Made by a program: the position numbers and the translations under genes
Notes under the pieces: generated by a model
Database searches by the model: none
What the model saw: the letters and a program-made list of their open reading frames with translations, nothing else
What the model was told of the DNA's origin: nothing
Shown here: piece by piece, positions 1 through 7,778 of the stretch
Layout: the number at the start of each line of letters is the position of its first letter
Numbering within the stretch: position 1 is the stretch's first letter
Assembly: GCA_023251555.1 (NCBI GenBank)
Contig: JAHEYN010000003.1
Span: 42,914-106,913, forward strand
Length of the DNA stretch: 64,000 nt
Reading direction: 5' to 3'
From: Bacteroidota bacterium
GTDB taxonomy: Bacteria; Bacteroidota; Bacteroidia; AKYH767-A; JAHEYN01

Positions 1-64
1 TAATTACAATGTACGCTATGAAAATAAAAACAGGACTTTTCAGGAATGACAACCGGGCTGCCAT

Positions 65-556
65 TTATATATTCCTGATAAACCTTTCTATAAATTCTCT
101 TACGCAGCCTTCTCCCCCTTTGCAGCGAAGCACCACGTCAGCTATTTTTTTTACAGCGGGCATGGCATCTGCGGGGCAGGCGCTGAAGCCGGCATATGTC
201 ATTACTTCCCGGTCATTGGTGTCATCCCCTATGTATGCAACCTGGGAAAACTCAATGCCAAGCTTCCGTGTCCATTTATCAAGCACTTTCAACTTTTCTT
301 CGTTTCCCACATATACGAATTTCACACCGAGAAATGAAGCTCTCCTGCTGATGAGGTTCACATTTTTACCTGAGCTCAGGAATGCAATGTCCATGCCCGC
401 CTTAGCGAGGTTCTTAATGCCCCACCCGTCTTTGGCGTTGAATTTTTTGAATTCTTCTCCGCCTTCGGTATAGTACATTCCTCCGTCGGTCAGCACTCCG
501 TCCACGTCGAGTACGAGGAAGCGGATATCTTTTTTGTTATTGCTTTTTTTTGCCAT
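65..556 (-). CDS. KdsC-like HAD-family phosphatase
   Basis: HAD phosphatase of the small cap-less (C0) KdsC group, whose members remove the phosphate from 8-phospho-Kdo or related ulosonate phosphates in the cytoplasm. At 163 residues it has the usual family length. Motif I is DVDGVLTDG (nucleophile D17, acid/base D19), motif II is the S61-S62-G63-K64 stretch, and motif IV is GDDTND at about 110-115. A CVREF stretch near the C-terminus corresponds to the G-x-VRE tail that KdsC inserts into the neighbouring active site. Motif II reads SSGK where KdsC usually has TGR, and the usual QG..DK loop reads VGNEEK, so the substrate may differ. It is the last visible gene of a tight operon, 11 bases after the aldolase. 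Alternatives are KDN-9-phosphate phosphatase or another ulosonate-phosphate phosphatase; family sure, substrate not. Confidence 0.85.
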   Translation of the reverse strand: MAKKSNNKKDIRFLVLDVDGVLTDGGMYYTEGGEEFKKFNAKDGWGIKNLAKAGMDIAFLSSGKNVNLISRRASFLGVKFVYVGNEEKLKVLDKWTRKLGIEFSQVAYIGDDTNDREVMTYAGFSACPADAMPAVKKIADVVLRCKGGEGCVREFIERFIRNI

Positions 557-567
557 GGGATCTTCAA

Positions 568-1566
568 TCAGGTGATATTTCTGCCTATTGCTTTTGCAAT
601 GGGTTTCAGGCTTTCGTAGAGGCGTGTAAATTCTTCGTGGTTGAGTTGCTGGGAGGCGTCGGATTTAGCCGAGGCGGGGTCGGGGTGGGTTTCAACCAGG
701 AGGCCGTCCACTCCCATGGCCATGCACGCGCGGGTGAGATCGGGTACTCCGTAGGCGTAGCCTATGGCGTGACTCGGGTCAAGTACAACGGGGAGATTGG
801 TATAGTGCTTCAGGTAAGCGGCGCCGCAGAGGTCAAGGGTAAAGCGTGTCTTGGTTTCGAAGGTGCGTATCCCCCTCTCGCAGAGGATAACCTGTTCATT
901 GCCTCCGGAAAGAATAAACTCCGCAGCCTGAACATGCTCCTGCAGCGTGGTGCCGAAACCGCGTTTGAGCAGCACGGGCTTTCCTGACCGGGCACAGCCT
1001 TTCAATATGCCGTGGTCGTACATGGCTTTGGCTCCGATCTGTATGATGTCGGCATATTCAATTACTTCCTCAAGGTGGGTGGAGTCGCGTACTTCGGTGA
1101 TAATCTTTAATCCGTACCTGCTGCGGATTTTATCAAGGAGCTTCAGCCCTTCGGTACCGAGCCCCTGAAAAGTATACGGAGACGTGCGCGGCTTGAAAGC
1201 ACCCGCACGCAGCACGCGGATGCCGAGGCTTATACATAACTCGGCCGAGCGGGTGATCTGTTCCTCACTTTCTACGGAACAGGGGCCGGTGATTACAAGC
1301 GTGTTGTTTGTTGAACCGCCGACCGCAAAATCCCCCACGCGGATTTCCCGTGTCTGCGGGTTGTACTTCCTGCTGGCAAGCTGAATGTCGTCATCAAAAA
1401 CGAAGAATTTATCAGTCCAGACATGATGCTTCGGCTCCAGCTTTTTTATCTTCGAAGGGGTAACAAGGATATTCTGTCCGCCGGCATTAAGGATAAAGGC
1501 ATCCAGATCTCTGGCCATCTCCTCAATCTTCTTCGGCTCTGTTCCCGGTTTCAGTTGAATAATCAT
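568..1566 (-). CDS. DAHP synthase / Kdo8P synthase superfamily aldolase
   Basis: PEP-dependent aldolase of the type I-beta DAHP synthase family, which condenses PEP with a sugar phosphate to make a 3-deoxy-ulosonate phosphate. Residues 1-70 look like the ferredoxin-like N-terminal domain of the Thermotoga-type enzyme. The barrel follows with GPCSVES (94-100), GAFKPRTSPYTFQGLG (122-137), KRGF (201-204), CERG (229-232), LDPSHAIG (262-269) and VETHP (291-295). All four expected metal ligands are visible (C96, H266, E292, D303), so catalysis should be possible. The usual GARNMQNF segment reads GAKAMYDH here (178-185), near the substrate site. It starts 3 bases after the Rpe-CBS gene stops and is followed by a KdsC-like phosphatase. 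The KPRTS motif favours DAHP synthase over KdsA by family, but the context suggests an ulosonic-acid route; the true substrate is open. Confidence 0.85.
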   Translation of the reverse strand: MIIQLKPGTEPKKIEEMARDLDAFILNAGGQNILVTPSKIKKLEPKHHVWTDKFFVFDDDIQLASRKYNPQTREIRVGDFAVGGSTNNTLVITGPCSVESEEQITRSAELCISLGIRVLRAGAFKPRTSPYTFQGLGTEGLKLLDKIRSRYGLKIITEVRDSTHLEEVIEYADIIQIGAKAMYDHGILKGCARSGKPVLLKRGFGTTLQEHVQAAEFILSGGNEQVILCERGIRTFETKTRFTLDLCGAAYLKHYTNLPVVLDPSHAIGYAYGVPDLTRACMAMGVDGLLVETHPDPASAKSDASQQLNHEEFTRLYESLKPIAKAIGRNIT

Positions 1567-1569
1567 AGT

Positions 1570-2577
1570 TTAAGATTCTCCTTTAATAAGGTTATTGAAT
1601 GTGAGCGTTCCCGTAAAAATGTTGTCATCATCAACTACAGGGATAAACAGCACAGGGAAGGATAAGCGTTTAATCATCTGTATTATTTCAGACACAGACT
1701 GTCCCTGGGTTACTTTCACCGGACTCCTGTTGACAAGGGCGGAAGCTTCTATTTTATTCAGGTCGCCTGTATGCCTGAGCAGTCCTCTTCTCACATCCGC
1801 ATTGGTGATGATTCCTTCCAGTTCGCCCTTTCTCCCTGTTACCGTGGTGAAGCCCATGTTATATTTTTCGATGGACTGGAGCACGTCGCGGAAAGAGAAC
1901 TTTCCTGTTTCGAGGACCGGGCATTCGTTTTTGTCGATCATAAAATCCCCGGCGAGAATATGATCACTTCCTGTTTCGCTGCGCAGGCGGTGAAGTGCGA
2001 TTCCCATGTAATCGGCGTTTACGAGGTAGGATCCCGATACAACAAGAGAAACGCCCATATTGCGCAGCACAAAAGAGATTTCATCATTTACACCTCCGTC
2101 TACATGAATCTTTGCCCCGGGGAAAAGGGATTGAAACTGGCGTATTCTCCTGAAATTTTCCCTGTTGAACTTTCCCCCGCTCTTCCCGGGAGTGGTGGTC
2201 ATGAAAAGCACAAAATCAAATTGATTTTTCAACCTGCTGAAACTTTCGGGGGGAGTCCCGGAAACGATGGCCAGCCCTATTTTTGAAGTGATGCCGGCCG
2301 GGATGTCAAGGGGCCCGGTGAGGTTTTCAAACTGGAAGGAAACCATCTCCGTGCCGGTTTGCCGGATACCATCAAAGAATTTCTCGGGATGAGGGGATAT
2401 GATATGAAGATCAACGGGAGTTTTACTTATGCTGCGTATTTTTCTTATATCTTCAAATACAGAGAGATCATCATTGCAGTCAATGTGAAAATAATCAACA
2501 TGGTAGCCGTCCAGTTCTTTTACCAGTTCATCAAGCGGTCGGGAAATGTTTGAGTAAACCGAAGCGGAGATTTTCAT
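1570..2577 (-). CDS. Ribulose-phosphate 3-epimerase-like domain fused to a CBS pair
   Basis: Two-domain protein of 335 residues. Residues 1-205 form an Rpe-type (beta/alpha)8 barrel: the HID pair (H31, D33), H58 and the HVDGGV segment with D160 match the metal and catalytic ligands of ribulose-5-phosphate 3-epimerase, and TTTPGKSGGKF (127-137) matches the phosphate-binding NPGFGGQKF loop. Residues 210-335 form two CBS motifs, including GIITNADVRRGL and a PVVDDDNIF.GTL segment, strongly like the CBS pair at the C-terminus of arabinose-5-phosphate isomerase (KdsD/KpsF). It is thus built like a KdsD in which the SIS isomerase domain is replaced by an Rpe barrel. It is the first gene of the operon with the aldolase and the KdsC-like phosphatase. 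Barrel and CBS assignment are firm; the reaction in vivo (epimerase or isomerase) is unknown. CBS modules usually bind nucleotides and may regulate it. Confidence 0.82.
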   Translation of the reverse strand: MKISASVYSNISRPLDELVKELDGYHVDYFHIDCNDDLSVFEDIRKIRSISKTPVDLHIISPHPEKFFDGIRQTGTEMVSFQFENLTGPLDIPAGITSKIGLAIVSGTPPESFSRLKNQFDFVLFMTTTPGKSGGKFNRENFRRIRQFQSLFPGAKIHVDGGVNDEISFVLRNMGVSLVVSGSYLVNADYMGIALHRLRSETGSDHILAGDFMIDKNECPVLETGKFSFRDVLQSIEKYNMGFTTVTGRKGELEGIITNADVRRGLLRHTGDLNKIEASALVNRSPVKVTQGQSVSEIIQMIKRLSFPVLFIPVVDDDNIFTGTLTFNNLIKGES

Positions 2578-2602
2578 TGACAGCGGTAATGCTTCATTCC
2601 TG

Positions 2603-2610
2603 CAAAGATA
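2603..2610 (-). promoter_or_regulatory. Bacteroidota -7 promoter box for the Rpe-CBS operon
   Basis: Read on the minus strand the box is TATCTTTG, an exact match to TAnnTTTG, followed by GCAGG and then the ATG at 2577. No clear -33 TTTG is seen. The spacing would give a leader of roughly 20 bases. Confidence 0.55.
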
Positions 2611-2658
2611 TACTTTCAGCGGTTTTTTGCGGGCGCGTACATAAGAATTTTGTCATTT

Positions 2659-2713
2659 GAGAGTGAAAAAACAAGAACTAAATAATATTTTTTGACAAAT
2701 TGAAGCTACACTT
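2659..2713 (+). repeat. Left copy of 55-bp imperfect direct repeat
   Basis: Matches 4787-4840 at roughly four positions in five with one 1-base gap. The ends are identical: GAGAGTGAAAAAAC at the left and CAAATTGAAGCTA at the right. The right copy is the promoter region of tRNA-Arg; this left copy lies upstream of the AbiE genes and leads to no tRNA. It marks the left border of a possible 2.1-kb insertion. Confidence 0.7.
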
Positions 2714-2787
2714 ATTACCTTTTGATGGTATGAATGACCGTAATACGCTCGATTTTGCAGTCAAAAGGCAATAAATTACAGCCCGAA

Positions 2788-2847
2788 TTGACATTTTGTT
2801 GTAGGATAAGACCCAAAAATTGGGGCGTATCTCACAGTAAAATGTCA
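2788..2847 (+). promoter_or_regulatory. Inverted repeat upstream of abiEi, candidate autoregulatory operator
   Basis: TGACATTTT (2789-2797) and AAAATGTCA (2839-2847) form a perfect 9-bp inverted repeat. Further TGTCAT words occur at 2651 and 2873, and a small CCCAA/TTGGG hairpin lies between (2812-2824). Studied AbiEi antitoxins bind inverted repeats in their own promoter and repress it; these repeats are the obvious candidates. Function is inferred. Confidence 0.4.
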
Positions 2848-2849
2848 TT

Positions 2850-3725
2850 ATGCCCACAGTAAAAAATATTATGTCATTTTATACAAACATAAATAAATTA
2901 GTATTAGATTTGCTTGCTCAAAATGACATGAAGAAAGAAGCTGAAATAAAAGATGTAAGGAAGCAGCAGCTTGAGTTTATCCGTCTGCTGGATGAATACG
3001 AAGTGAATATATTCACTATTGCGAATATAGGAAAGCAAATACACCACCCGTTCAAAAATGTGCAGGGCATAGCGGACAGGCTCACAAAAAAAGGATTGCT
3101 CACCCGGATCGAGAATGGAAAATACTGCCGTCATAATTTCCGGGATGAATGGGTAATCGGGAATTATCTCGTGAAAGACGGAGTGATTGCCTATTGGTCG
3201 GCATTAAACAGGCATGGGCTAACGGAACAATTTCCCAATACAATATTTGTACAAACAGCAAAAGAGAAGCTGGACAAAAATGTATTCGGAGTAGATTATA
3301 AGTTTATCCGGGTTGCAAAAAGAAAACTCATCGGTTATGAAATGTACGGAGTGGGTAATAACCAGTTCCGTATGACCGATGTCGAAAAAACCATTGCGGA
3401 TTGCTTCGACCTGCCTGAATATTCCGGTGGATATGCAGAACTGATCCGGGCTTTCAAAACTGCCAAGCCGGATGCGAAAAAAATGATAAAATATTGCAAG
3501 GCCATTAACAACATAGCAGTAACAAAGCGAATTGCATTTTTAGGAGAGCTTTTAAAAAAAGAAAACTTTGATATGTTTCTGAAATATGCCAAAGAGGCGA
3601 TAAACGAAAGGTATATTCTTTTCGACCCCATTGGATTAGCTACCGGAGAGTATGTAAAGGAATGGAAAATACGATTGAATGTAAGCAGTGAAGAAATATT
3701 GGAAATAGCCAATAAGCAGTATTGA
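2850..3725 (+). CDS. abiEi: AbiEi-family antitoxin (type IV toxin-antitoxin)
   Basis: Antitoxin and transcriptional repressor half of an AbiE abortive-infection pair. The protein has 291 residues, near the family length. Residues about 45-95 look like the N-terminal winged helix (FTIANIGKQI, then GLLTRIENGKY), followed by the AbiEi C-terminal fold with conserved-looking stretches around AYWSALNRHGLTEQ and RMTDVEKTIADCFD. The stop codon overlaps the start of the toxin gene, as expected for the pair. The ATG at 2850 is used; an ATG at 2871 is possible and would shorten it by 7 residues. The gene is visibly AT-richer than its neighbours, suggesting acquisition. In known systems AbiEi neutralises AbiEii without forming a stable complex (type IV) and represses the operon. 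Confidence 0.88.
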   Translation: MPTVKNIMSFYTNINKLVLDLLAQNDMKKEAEIKDVRKQQLEFIRLLDEYEVNIFTIANIGKQIHHPFKNVQGIADRLTKKGLLTRIENGKYCRHNFRDEWVIGNYLVKDGVIAYWSALNRHGLTEQFPNTIFVQTAKEKLDKNVFGVDYKFIRVAKRKLIGYEMYGVGNNQFRMTDVEKTIADCFDLPEYSGGYAELIRAFKTAKPDAKKMIKYCKAINNIAVTKRIAFLGELLKKENFDMFLKYAKEAINERYILFDPIGLATGEYVKEWKIRLNVSSEEILEIANKQY

Positions 3726-4582
3726 TGATTTTACAAAGAGAAATAACAGCCTTAGCACAAAAAGCAGGTGTTTCAAAAACCACCATTGACAAGGACTGGG
3801 TATTAGGACACTTCATTGATGCGATATACTCCGTGAAGGGACTGAAAGAAAATCTGATCTTCAAGGGCGGAACCTGTTTGAAAAAATGCTACCTGCCCGA
3901 TTATCGTTTTTCGGAGGATTTGGATTTTACGGCAACGGATGAAAAAATTATTCTTACCGAAGAAATATTTAACAAGGTGGTAACGCTTGTTACTAAACGC
4001 ACCGGCATAGCTTCACATATAATTTCGTTTCGGGATTTGATTTTTAAAAATCAAAAAACAGGATATGAAGTAATTGTAAAATACTGGGGAGCCGATCATC
4101 AGATTAACTCGGCAGTTCCACCGCATGAAAGGTGGATGACAAGCATTAAGATTGAAGTAATCAAATATGAATTGTTGTTATTTCCTCCGGTAAAGAAAAA
4201 AGTAGCACATGCTTATTCCGATAAACTTTCAGATAGTGCAAACCACATTCCCTGCTATTCGATTGAAGAAGTAATGTCCGAAAAGATAAGGGCATTGATG
4301 CAGCGCAAATATACTGCACCACGGGACTATTACGATATATGGTATTTAAGCAGGAATTTCAAGCTGAATAATGAAAAGATTGTTGAGGCATTTCACAAGA
4401 AAGTGAAATACAAAAACCTTGAGTTTACAGGAATAGAGCAACTGATAAATCCCCGAAACGAAAAAATACTCCGGCACAACTGGCAGAATAGTTTGGGTCA
4501 TCAGATTACGAAGGGGAATTTGGTGGACTATACTGTTGTTATTCCTGAAGTGAAGGAATATTTTGAAACAATATTTGAGTAG
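3725..4582 (+). CDS. abiEii: AbiEii-family nucleotidyltransferase toxin
   Basis: Toxin half of the AbiE system, a DNA polymerase beta-like nucleotidyltransferase. Members studied elsewhere stop growth, in some cases by adding nucleotides to tRNA acceptor ends. Visible motifs: FKGGTCLKK (GG at 48-49) and SEDLDFT (D65, D67), which make the classic G-G...D-x-D active site; KIEVIKYE as motif II; and SEKIRALMQRKYTAPRDYYD as the family helix with the RDYYD signature. The ATG at 3725 overlaps the TGA of abiEi by one base, giving 285 residues; a TTG one codon earlier is the only alternative. All key residues are present, so the toxin appears intact. A tRNA gene 300 bases downstream shares its promoter sequence with the left border of the module. 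Confidence 0.9.
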   Translation: MILQREITALAQKAGVSKTTIDKDWVLGHFIDAIYSVKGLKENLIFKGGTCLKKCYLPDYRFSEDLDFTATDEKIILTEEIFNKVVTLVTKRTGIASHIISFRDLIFKNQKTGYEVIVKYWGADHQINSAVPPHERWMTSIKIEVIKYELLLFPPVKKKVAHAYSDKLSDSANHIPCYSIEEVMSEKIRALMQRKYTAPRDYYDIWYLSRNFKLNNEKIVEAFHKKVKYKNLEFTGIEQLINPRNEKILRHNWQNSLGHQITKGNLVDYTVVIPEVKEYFETIFE

Positions 4583-4728
4583 TGTTGAAGTGCTTTTTAA
4601 TAAAAAAGCATAATACGTATGAGTTAAAATCCTTTCCGAAAATGGTCTCAAGCTGGACGTCAATATTTACAAACCATTTCTCGGTTAAAAAATTGGAGGT
4701 GTTCTGATCGGTGAGAGAGGGATTAATG

Positions 4729-4761
4729 TGAGAGCATATTAAAAATTCTCTCATGTTTTTT
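4729..4761 (+). terminator. Weak Rho-independent terminator-like hairpin after abiEii
   Basis: TGAGAG (4729-4734) pairs with CTCTCA (4748-4753) across an AT-rich 13-base loop, and TTTTTT follows at 4756-4761. The stem is only 6 bp, so termination is plausible but weak. The rest of the 297-base gap between abiEii and the tRNA shows no other gene. Confidence 0.35.
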
Positions 4762-4786
4762 GGACACAGGTTATTTAGCCATGAGT

Positions 4787-4840
4787 GAGAGTGAAAAAAC
4801 TAAAAATAATAATACTTTTTAGCAAATTGAAGCTATCTTT
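4787..4840 (+). repeat. Right copy of the direct repeat, containing the tRNA-Arg promoter
   Basis: Imperfect copy of 2659-2713 (see that entry). It ends in the tRNA promoter box, so this is probably the native copy and the left one the duplicate. Confidence 0.7.
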
Positions 4841-4841
4841 G
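4834..4841 (+). promoter_or_regulatory. -7 promoter box of tRNA-Arg
   Basis: TATCTTTG matches TAnnTTTG exactly and lies about 40 bases before the mature tRNA 5' end. The upstream AT-rich stretch lacks a clear TTTG at -33. Confidence 0.55.
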
Positions 4842-4879
4842 CAGTTCGGTTTTTGAGCCGAAAAATTGCTGAAACGCCT

Positions 4880-4951
4880 GGTCCCGTAGTTCAACGGATA
4901 GAACACTGGTTTCCTAAACCGGGGATAGAAGTTCGATTCTTCTCGGGACTA
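4880..4951 (+). tRNA. tRNA-Arg(CCU), decodes AGG
   Basis: A full cloverleaf can be drawn by hand. Acceptor stem 4880-4886 with 4944-4950 (first pair a G-T wobble); D stem GTTC/GAAC (4889-4892, 4901-4904); anticodon stem CTGGT/ACCGG (4906-4910, 4918-4922) with loop TTCCTAA, anticodon CCT at 4913-4915; T stem AGAAG/CTTCT (4927-4931, 4939-4943) with TTCGATT loop. The discriminator is A4951. The CCA end is not encoded. Confidence 0.93.
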
Positions 4952-4955
4952 CAAG

Positions 4956-5037
4956 ATCAGAGTGAGTGTGGGAGTGAGAGTGGGACTGTGCCTTTGCGAA
5001 GCTTCAGCGAAGCAAGGGTGAGCGCGAACACTCTGAT
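4956..5037. repeat. Inverted repeat and GTGAG-rich stretch just 3' of tRNA-Arg
   Basis: ATCAGAGTG (4956-4964) is the exact reverse complement of CACTCTGAT (5029-5037). Between them is a purine-rich run of GTGAG/GGGAG words and a small GCTTC-AGC-GAAGC hairpin. It could help end the tRNA transcript or be a scar of integration next to the tRNA; no T-run follows, so a terminator is not proven. Confidence 0.35.
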
Positions 5038-5092
5038 TCTTCTTCATTGCTCACCCTCAAAACTCACACTTTCTTAAACAAAGCGAATTTTT

Positions 5093-7117
5093 CTAAAACA
5101 GTCTTCCCCCGGCTTCAACGCTTTTCTCAGGTTCCACGAGGATGCATTCATTGTTCTTATCGGGAAGTCCGAGTGTGAGAACTTCAGAAACAAAAGGTCC
5201 TACTTTTCGTGGAGGGAGGTTTACGACGGCAAGGATCATTCTGCCTTTCAATTGCTCTTTGGTATAGTTTGCACAGAGGCGTGCGCTGGAGGTTCTGATC
5301 CCGATCTCTTTCCCGAAATCAATCCTGAGCTTATAAGCGGGCTTTTGTGCTTCGGGAAAATCTTCGGCCTGGATAATTTTTCCTACCCGTATGTCAAGCT
5401 TCTGAAAATCAGTAATGGATGCTCCGGGCTCTGTGTGCCCGCCTGATTTTTTCCCGGCGGATAATTTATCCATCTGCTTTTCTATTATGGAACTTTCAAG
5501 TTTTTCGAAGAGAAGGACTGCTTCCCCGAGCAGGTGGCCGTCAGGGAGATTATCTGTTCTTGAGGCATCAGCCCACCTGCGTGCCGGCATCTGCAGGATG
5601 GAAGTGAGTCTGGTAGCCGTGAATGGGAGAAAAGGTTCCATGAGCACGGAGAGGTTTGCTGAGATCTGGAGACAGATATTCAGAACCGTTTTCACCCGTA
5701 CCTCATCGTTTTTAATCGCTTTCCAGGGTTCGTTATCGGCAAGATATTTATTGCCTGCCCTTGCAAGGTTCATCACTTCAGCCAGCGCTTCACGGAACCT
5801 GAAGCGATCGAGGCAGCCGGCAATTTTTGAAGGATACGCACTGATCTCCCTGAGCAGGTGCAGGTCAGCGGAAGTAAGGATTTCAGCATGCGGAACGCGT
5901 CCCTGAAAATATTTTTGAGTAAGTACAATTGTTCTGTTCACAAAATTACCGAGGATGGCCACCAGCTCATTATTATTTTTTGCCAGGAAGTCCTTCCAGC
6001 TGAAGTCGTTGTCTTTTGTTTCGGGCATGTTGGAGCAGAGAACGTAACGGAGGATATCCTGCTTCCCGGGAAAATCAAGAAGATATTCATGCAGCCACAC
6101 CGCCCAGTTGCGTGAGGTGGATATTTTCTCTCCTTCCAGGTTGAGGAACTCGTTGGCAGGGACATTTTCGGGGAGAATGAAATCTCCGTGGGCCATGAGC
6201 ATGGCAGGAAAGACGATGCAGTGAAATACGATATTATCTTTTCCGATAAAATGCAGGAGGCGGGTTTCATTGCTTTTCCAGTATTTTTCCCATCCTTCCG
6301 GAAGCAGCTCTTTGGTTGCGGAAATGTATCCGATGGGCGCATCGAACCATACATATAAAACTTTCCCGTCTGCTCCGGGCAGGGGAACTTTGACACCCCA
6401 GTCAAGGTCGCGGGTTACAGCCCTGGGCTGGAGACCTTCGTCCAGCCATGACTTGCATTGTCCGTACACATTGGCTTTCCAGTCTTCTTTATGATCCCTG
6501 AGAATATATGCCGAAAGTTTTTCCTGGAATTGATCAAGGGGCAGGAACCAGTGGCGCGTCTCCCTGAGTACAGGGGTTTTTCCGCTCAGGGCGGATTTGG
6601 GGTTGACAAGGTCAGTGGGGTTGAGTGATGTGCCGCATTTTTCACACTGGTCTCCGTAGGCATTTTCATAACCGCACCGGGGACAGGTACCCGTGATATA
6701 ACGGTCGGCAAGAAATTGCTTTTGCTCCTCGTCAAAGTATTGCCGGGTAACTTTTTCTGCAAAAATCCCTTTATCATAAAGTACTTTGAAAAAATCAGAT
6801 GCCGTCCGGTGATGTGTTGTAGATGAGGTGCGGGAGTATATGTCAAAAGAAATTCCGAAGGCAGCGAATGATTCTTTCATCATCCCATGATATTTATCCA
6901 CCACCTGCTGGGGGGACACATTCTCCTGCCTTGCTTTAATCGTGATGGGAACTCCATGTTCATCCGAGCCGCACACATAAATCACTTCTTCTCCTTTTGA
7001 GCGGAGGTAGCGTACATAAATATCGGCGGGGAGGTAGCATCCTGCCAGGTGACCTATGTGCACGGGGCCGTTGGCATAGGGAAGCGCAGCGGTAATAAGG
7101 TGGCGTTTAAATTTCAT
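5093..7117 (-). CDS. metG: Methionine--tRNA ligase
   Basis: Charges tRNA-Met in the cytoplasm. From the chosen start the protein is 674 residues. The catalytic domain begins with [19 protein letters not shown] carrying the HIGH motif (20-23). A four-cysteine zinc knuckle (CPRCG...CEKCG) and the KMSKS equivalent KISTSR follow. The last ~110 residues (from [12 protein letters not shown]) are the EMAP/Trbp111-like tRNA-binding domain found in long MetG forms. An upstream ATG at 7153 would add 12 residues, but it lies inside a good promoter box (7151-7158), so the ATG at 7117 is preferred. It is monocistronic and divergent from the DUF2267 operon. Confidence 0.97.
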   Translation of the reverse strand: MKFKRHLITAALPYANGPVHIGHLAGCYLPADIYVRYLRSKGEEVIYVCGSDEHGVPITIKARQENVSPQQVVDKYHGMMKESFAAFGISFDIYSRTSSTTHHRTASDFFKVLYDKGIFAEKVTRQYFDEEQKQFLADRYITGTCPRCGYENAYGDQCEKCGTSLNPTDLVNPKSALSGKTPVLRETRHWFLPLDQFQEKLSAYILRDHKEDWKANVYGQCKSWLDEGLQPRAVTRDLDWGVKVPLPGADGKVLYVWFDAPIGYISATKELLPEGWEKYWKSNETRLLHFIGKDNIVFHCIVFPAMLMAHGDFILPENVPANEFLNLEGEKISTSRNWAVWLHEYLLDFPGKQDILRYVLCSNMPETKDNDFSWKDFLAKNNNELVAILGNFVNRTIVLTQKYFQGRVPHAEILTSADLHLLREISAYPSKIAGCLDRFRFREALAEVMNLARAGNKYLADNEPWKAIKNDEVRVKTVLNICLQISANLSVLMEPFLPFTATRLTSILQMPARRWADASRTDNLPDGHLLGEAVLLFEKLESSIIEKQMDKLSAGKKSGGHTEPGASITDFQKLDIRVGKIIQAEDFPEAQKPAYKLRIDFGKEIGIRTSSARLCANYTKEQLKGRMILAVVNLPPRKVGPFVSEVLTLGLPDKNNECILVEPEKSVEAGGRLF

Positions 7118-7150
7118 TTCCGGATTCTCCGCATATGGGACTGTACGTGG

Positions 7151-7158
7151 CAAAGGTA
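7151..7158 (-). promoter_or_regulatory. -7 promoter box for metG
   Basis: TACCTTTG on the minus strand, exact TAnnTTTG. A start about 5-6 bases downstream leaves a leader of about 28 bases to the ATG at 7117. It decides the metG start. Confidence 0.55.
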
Positions 7159-7299
7159 AGATAAAGCGGAAAACTGAAGCGGGGAAAACCTCTTTGCATG
7201 TGACAGGTGATACAGATCAGCCCTGTGTTTGATTTAAGTCATTACCGTCAAGGCGGAACCGGAGATATCTTCGCATTACCACTTTAAATTATTGCTGCC

Positions 7300-7773
7300 A
7301 TGCCTATGCACTTTGAAGATTACGCCGTAAAGGGAAATGAATTCCTGAATTCCCTTGCCTTTGAGTTGGGCGGAAAAAACTACAAGGAGAGTGCCGCACG
7401 GCTCACCCGCTGCGTGTTCCGTGTGCTGAGAAACTGCTTAACCCCTGAAGAATCCCTCGAATTACTTGCCCAGCTCCCCATGGCACTGAAGGCGGTGTAT
7501 GTGGATGGATGGCAGTTACCCAAGAGAAATGCCCACCCCCGGAGAGAGGAAGATTTTATCTCTCTCGTGATGAAGGAAGACGGGCTTGCTGCTTACCGCG
7601 ACTTCAGCAATGAAGCCGATGCGCGGCAATCGGTGAAAATTTTTTTCGGAGTGCTCGGGAATTATGTCTCCGGGGGACAGATGCGCGAGATGATTGGGGT
7701 GCTTCCCTCAGGCATCAGGTCCCTGCTGGAGGATGACGCAGTGAGTAATCGTATAAATTCATTAAACCTTTAA
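7300..7773 (+). CDS. DUF2267 family protein
   Basis: Small cytoplasmic helical protein of 157 residues matching the DUF2267 pattern: YKESAARLTRCVFRVLRNCLTPEES near the N-terminus, then AQLPMALKAVYVDGW, and a second similar half ending in FGVLGNYVSGGQMREMI and LPSGIRSLLED. The two halves look like an internal duplication. It has no signal peptide or catalytic motif. An ATG at 7306 is an alternative start. It stands 5 bases before a baeRF3 gene and in operon with a universal stress protein, which suggests a stress-related role. The biochemical function of DUF2267 is not established. Confidence 0.85.
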   Translation: MPMHFEDYAVKGNEFLNSLAFELGGKNYKESAARLTRCVFRVLRNCLTPEESLELLAQLPMALKAVYVDGWQLPKRNAHPRREEDFISLVMKEDGLAAYRDFSNEADARQSVKIFFGVLGNYVSGGQMREMIGVLPSGIRSLLEDDAVSNRINSLNL

Positions 7774-7778
7774 TCAAT

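Noticed and set aside
568..1566. Calling the aldolase KdsA (Kdo-8-phosphate synthase)
   Set aside because: The GAFKPRTSPYTFQGLG motif and the N-terminal ferredoxin-like domain are those of DAHP synthase; KdsA has a KANRS-type motif. Only the context suggests Kdo-like chemistry.
4853..5077. 74-codon plus-strand open frame over the tRNA-Arg
   Set aside because: It runs straight through the tRNA gene and the inverted repeat and has no protein-like features; it is an accidental frame.
7300..7773. DUF2267 protein as a pseudogene fragment
   Set aside because: The frame is intact, of family length and has correct spacing to the next gene.
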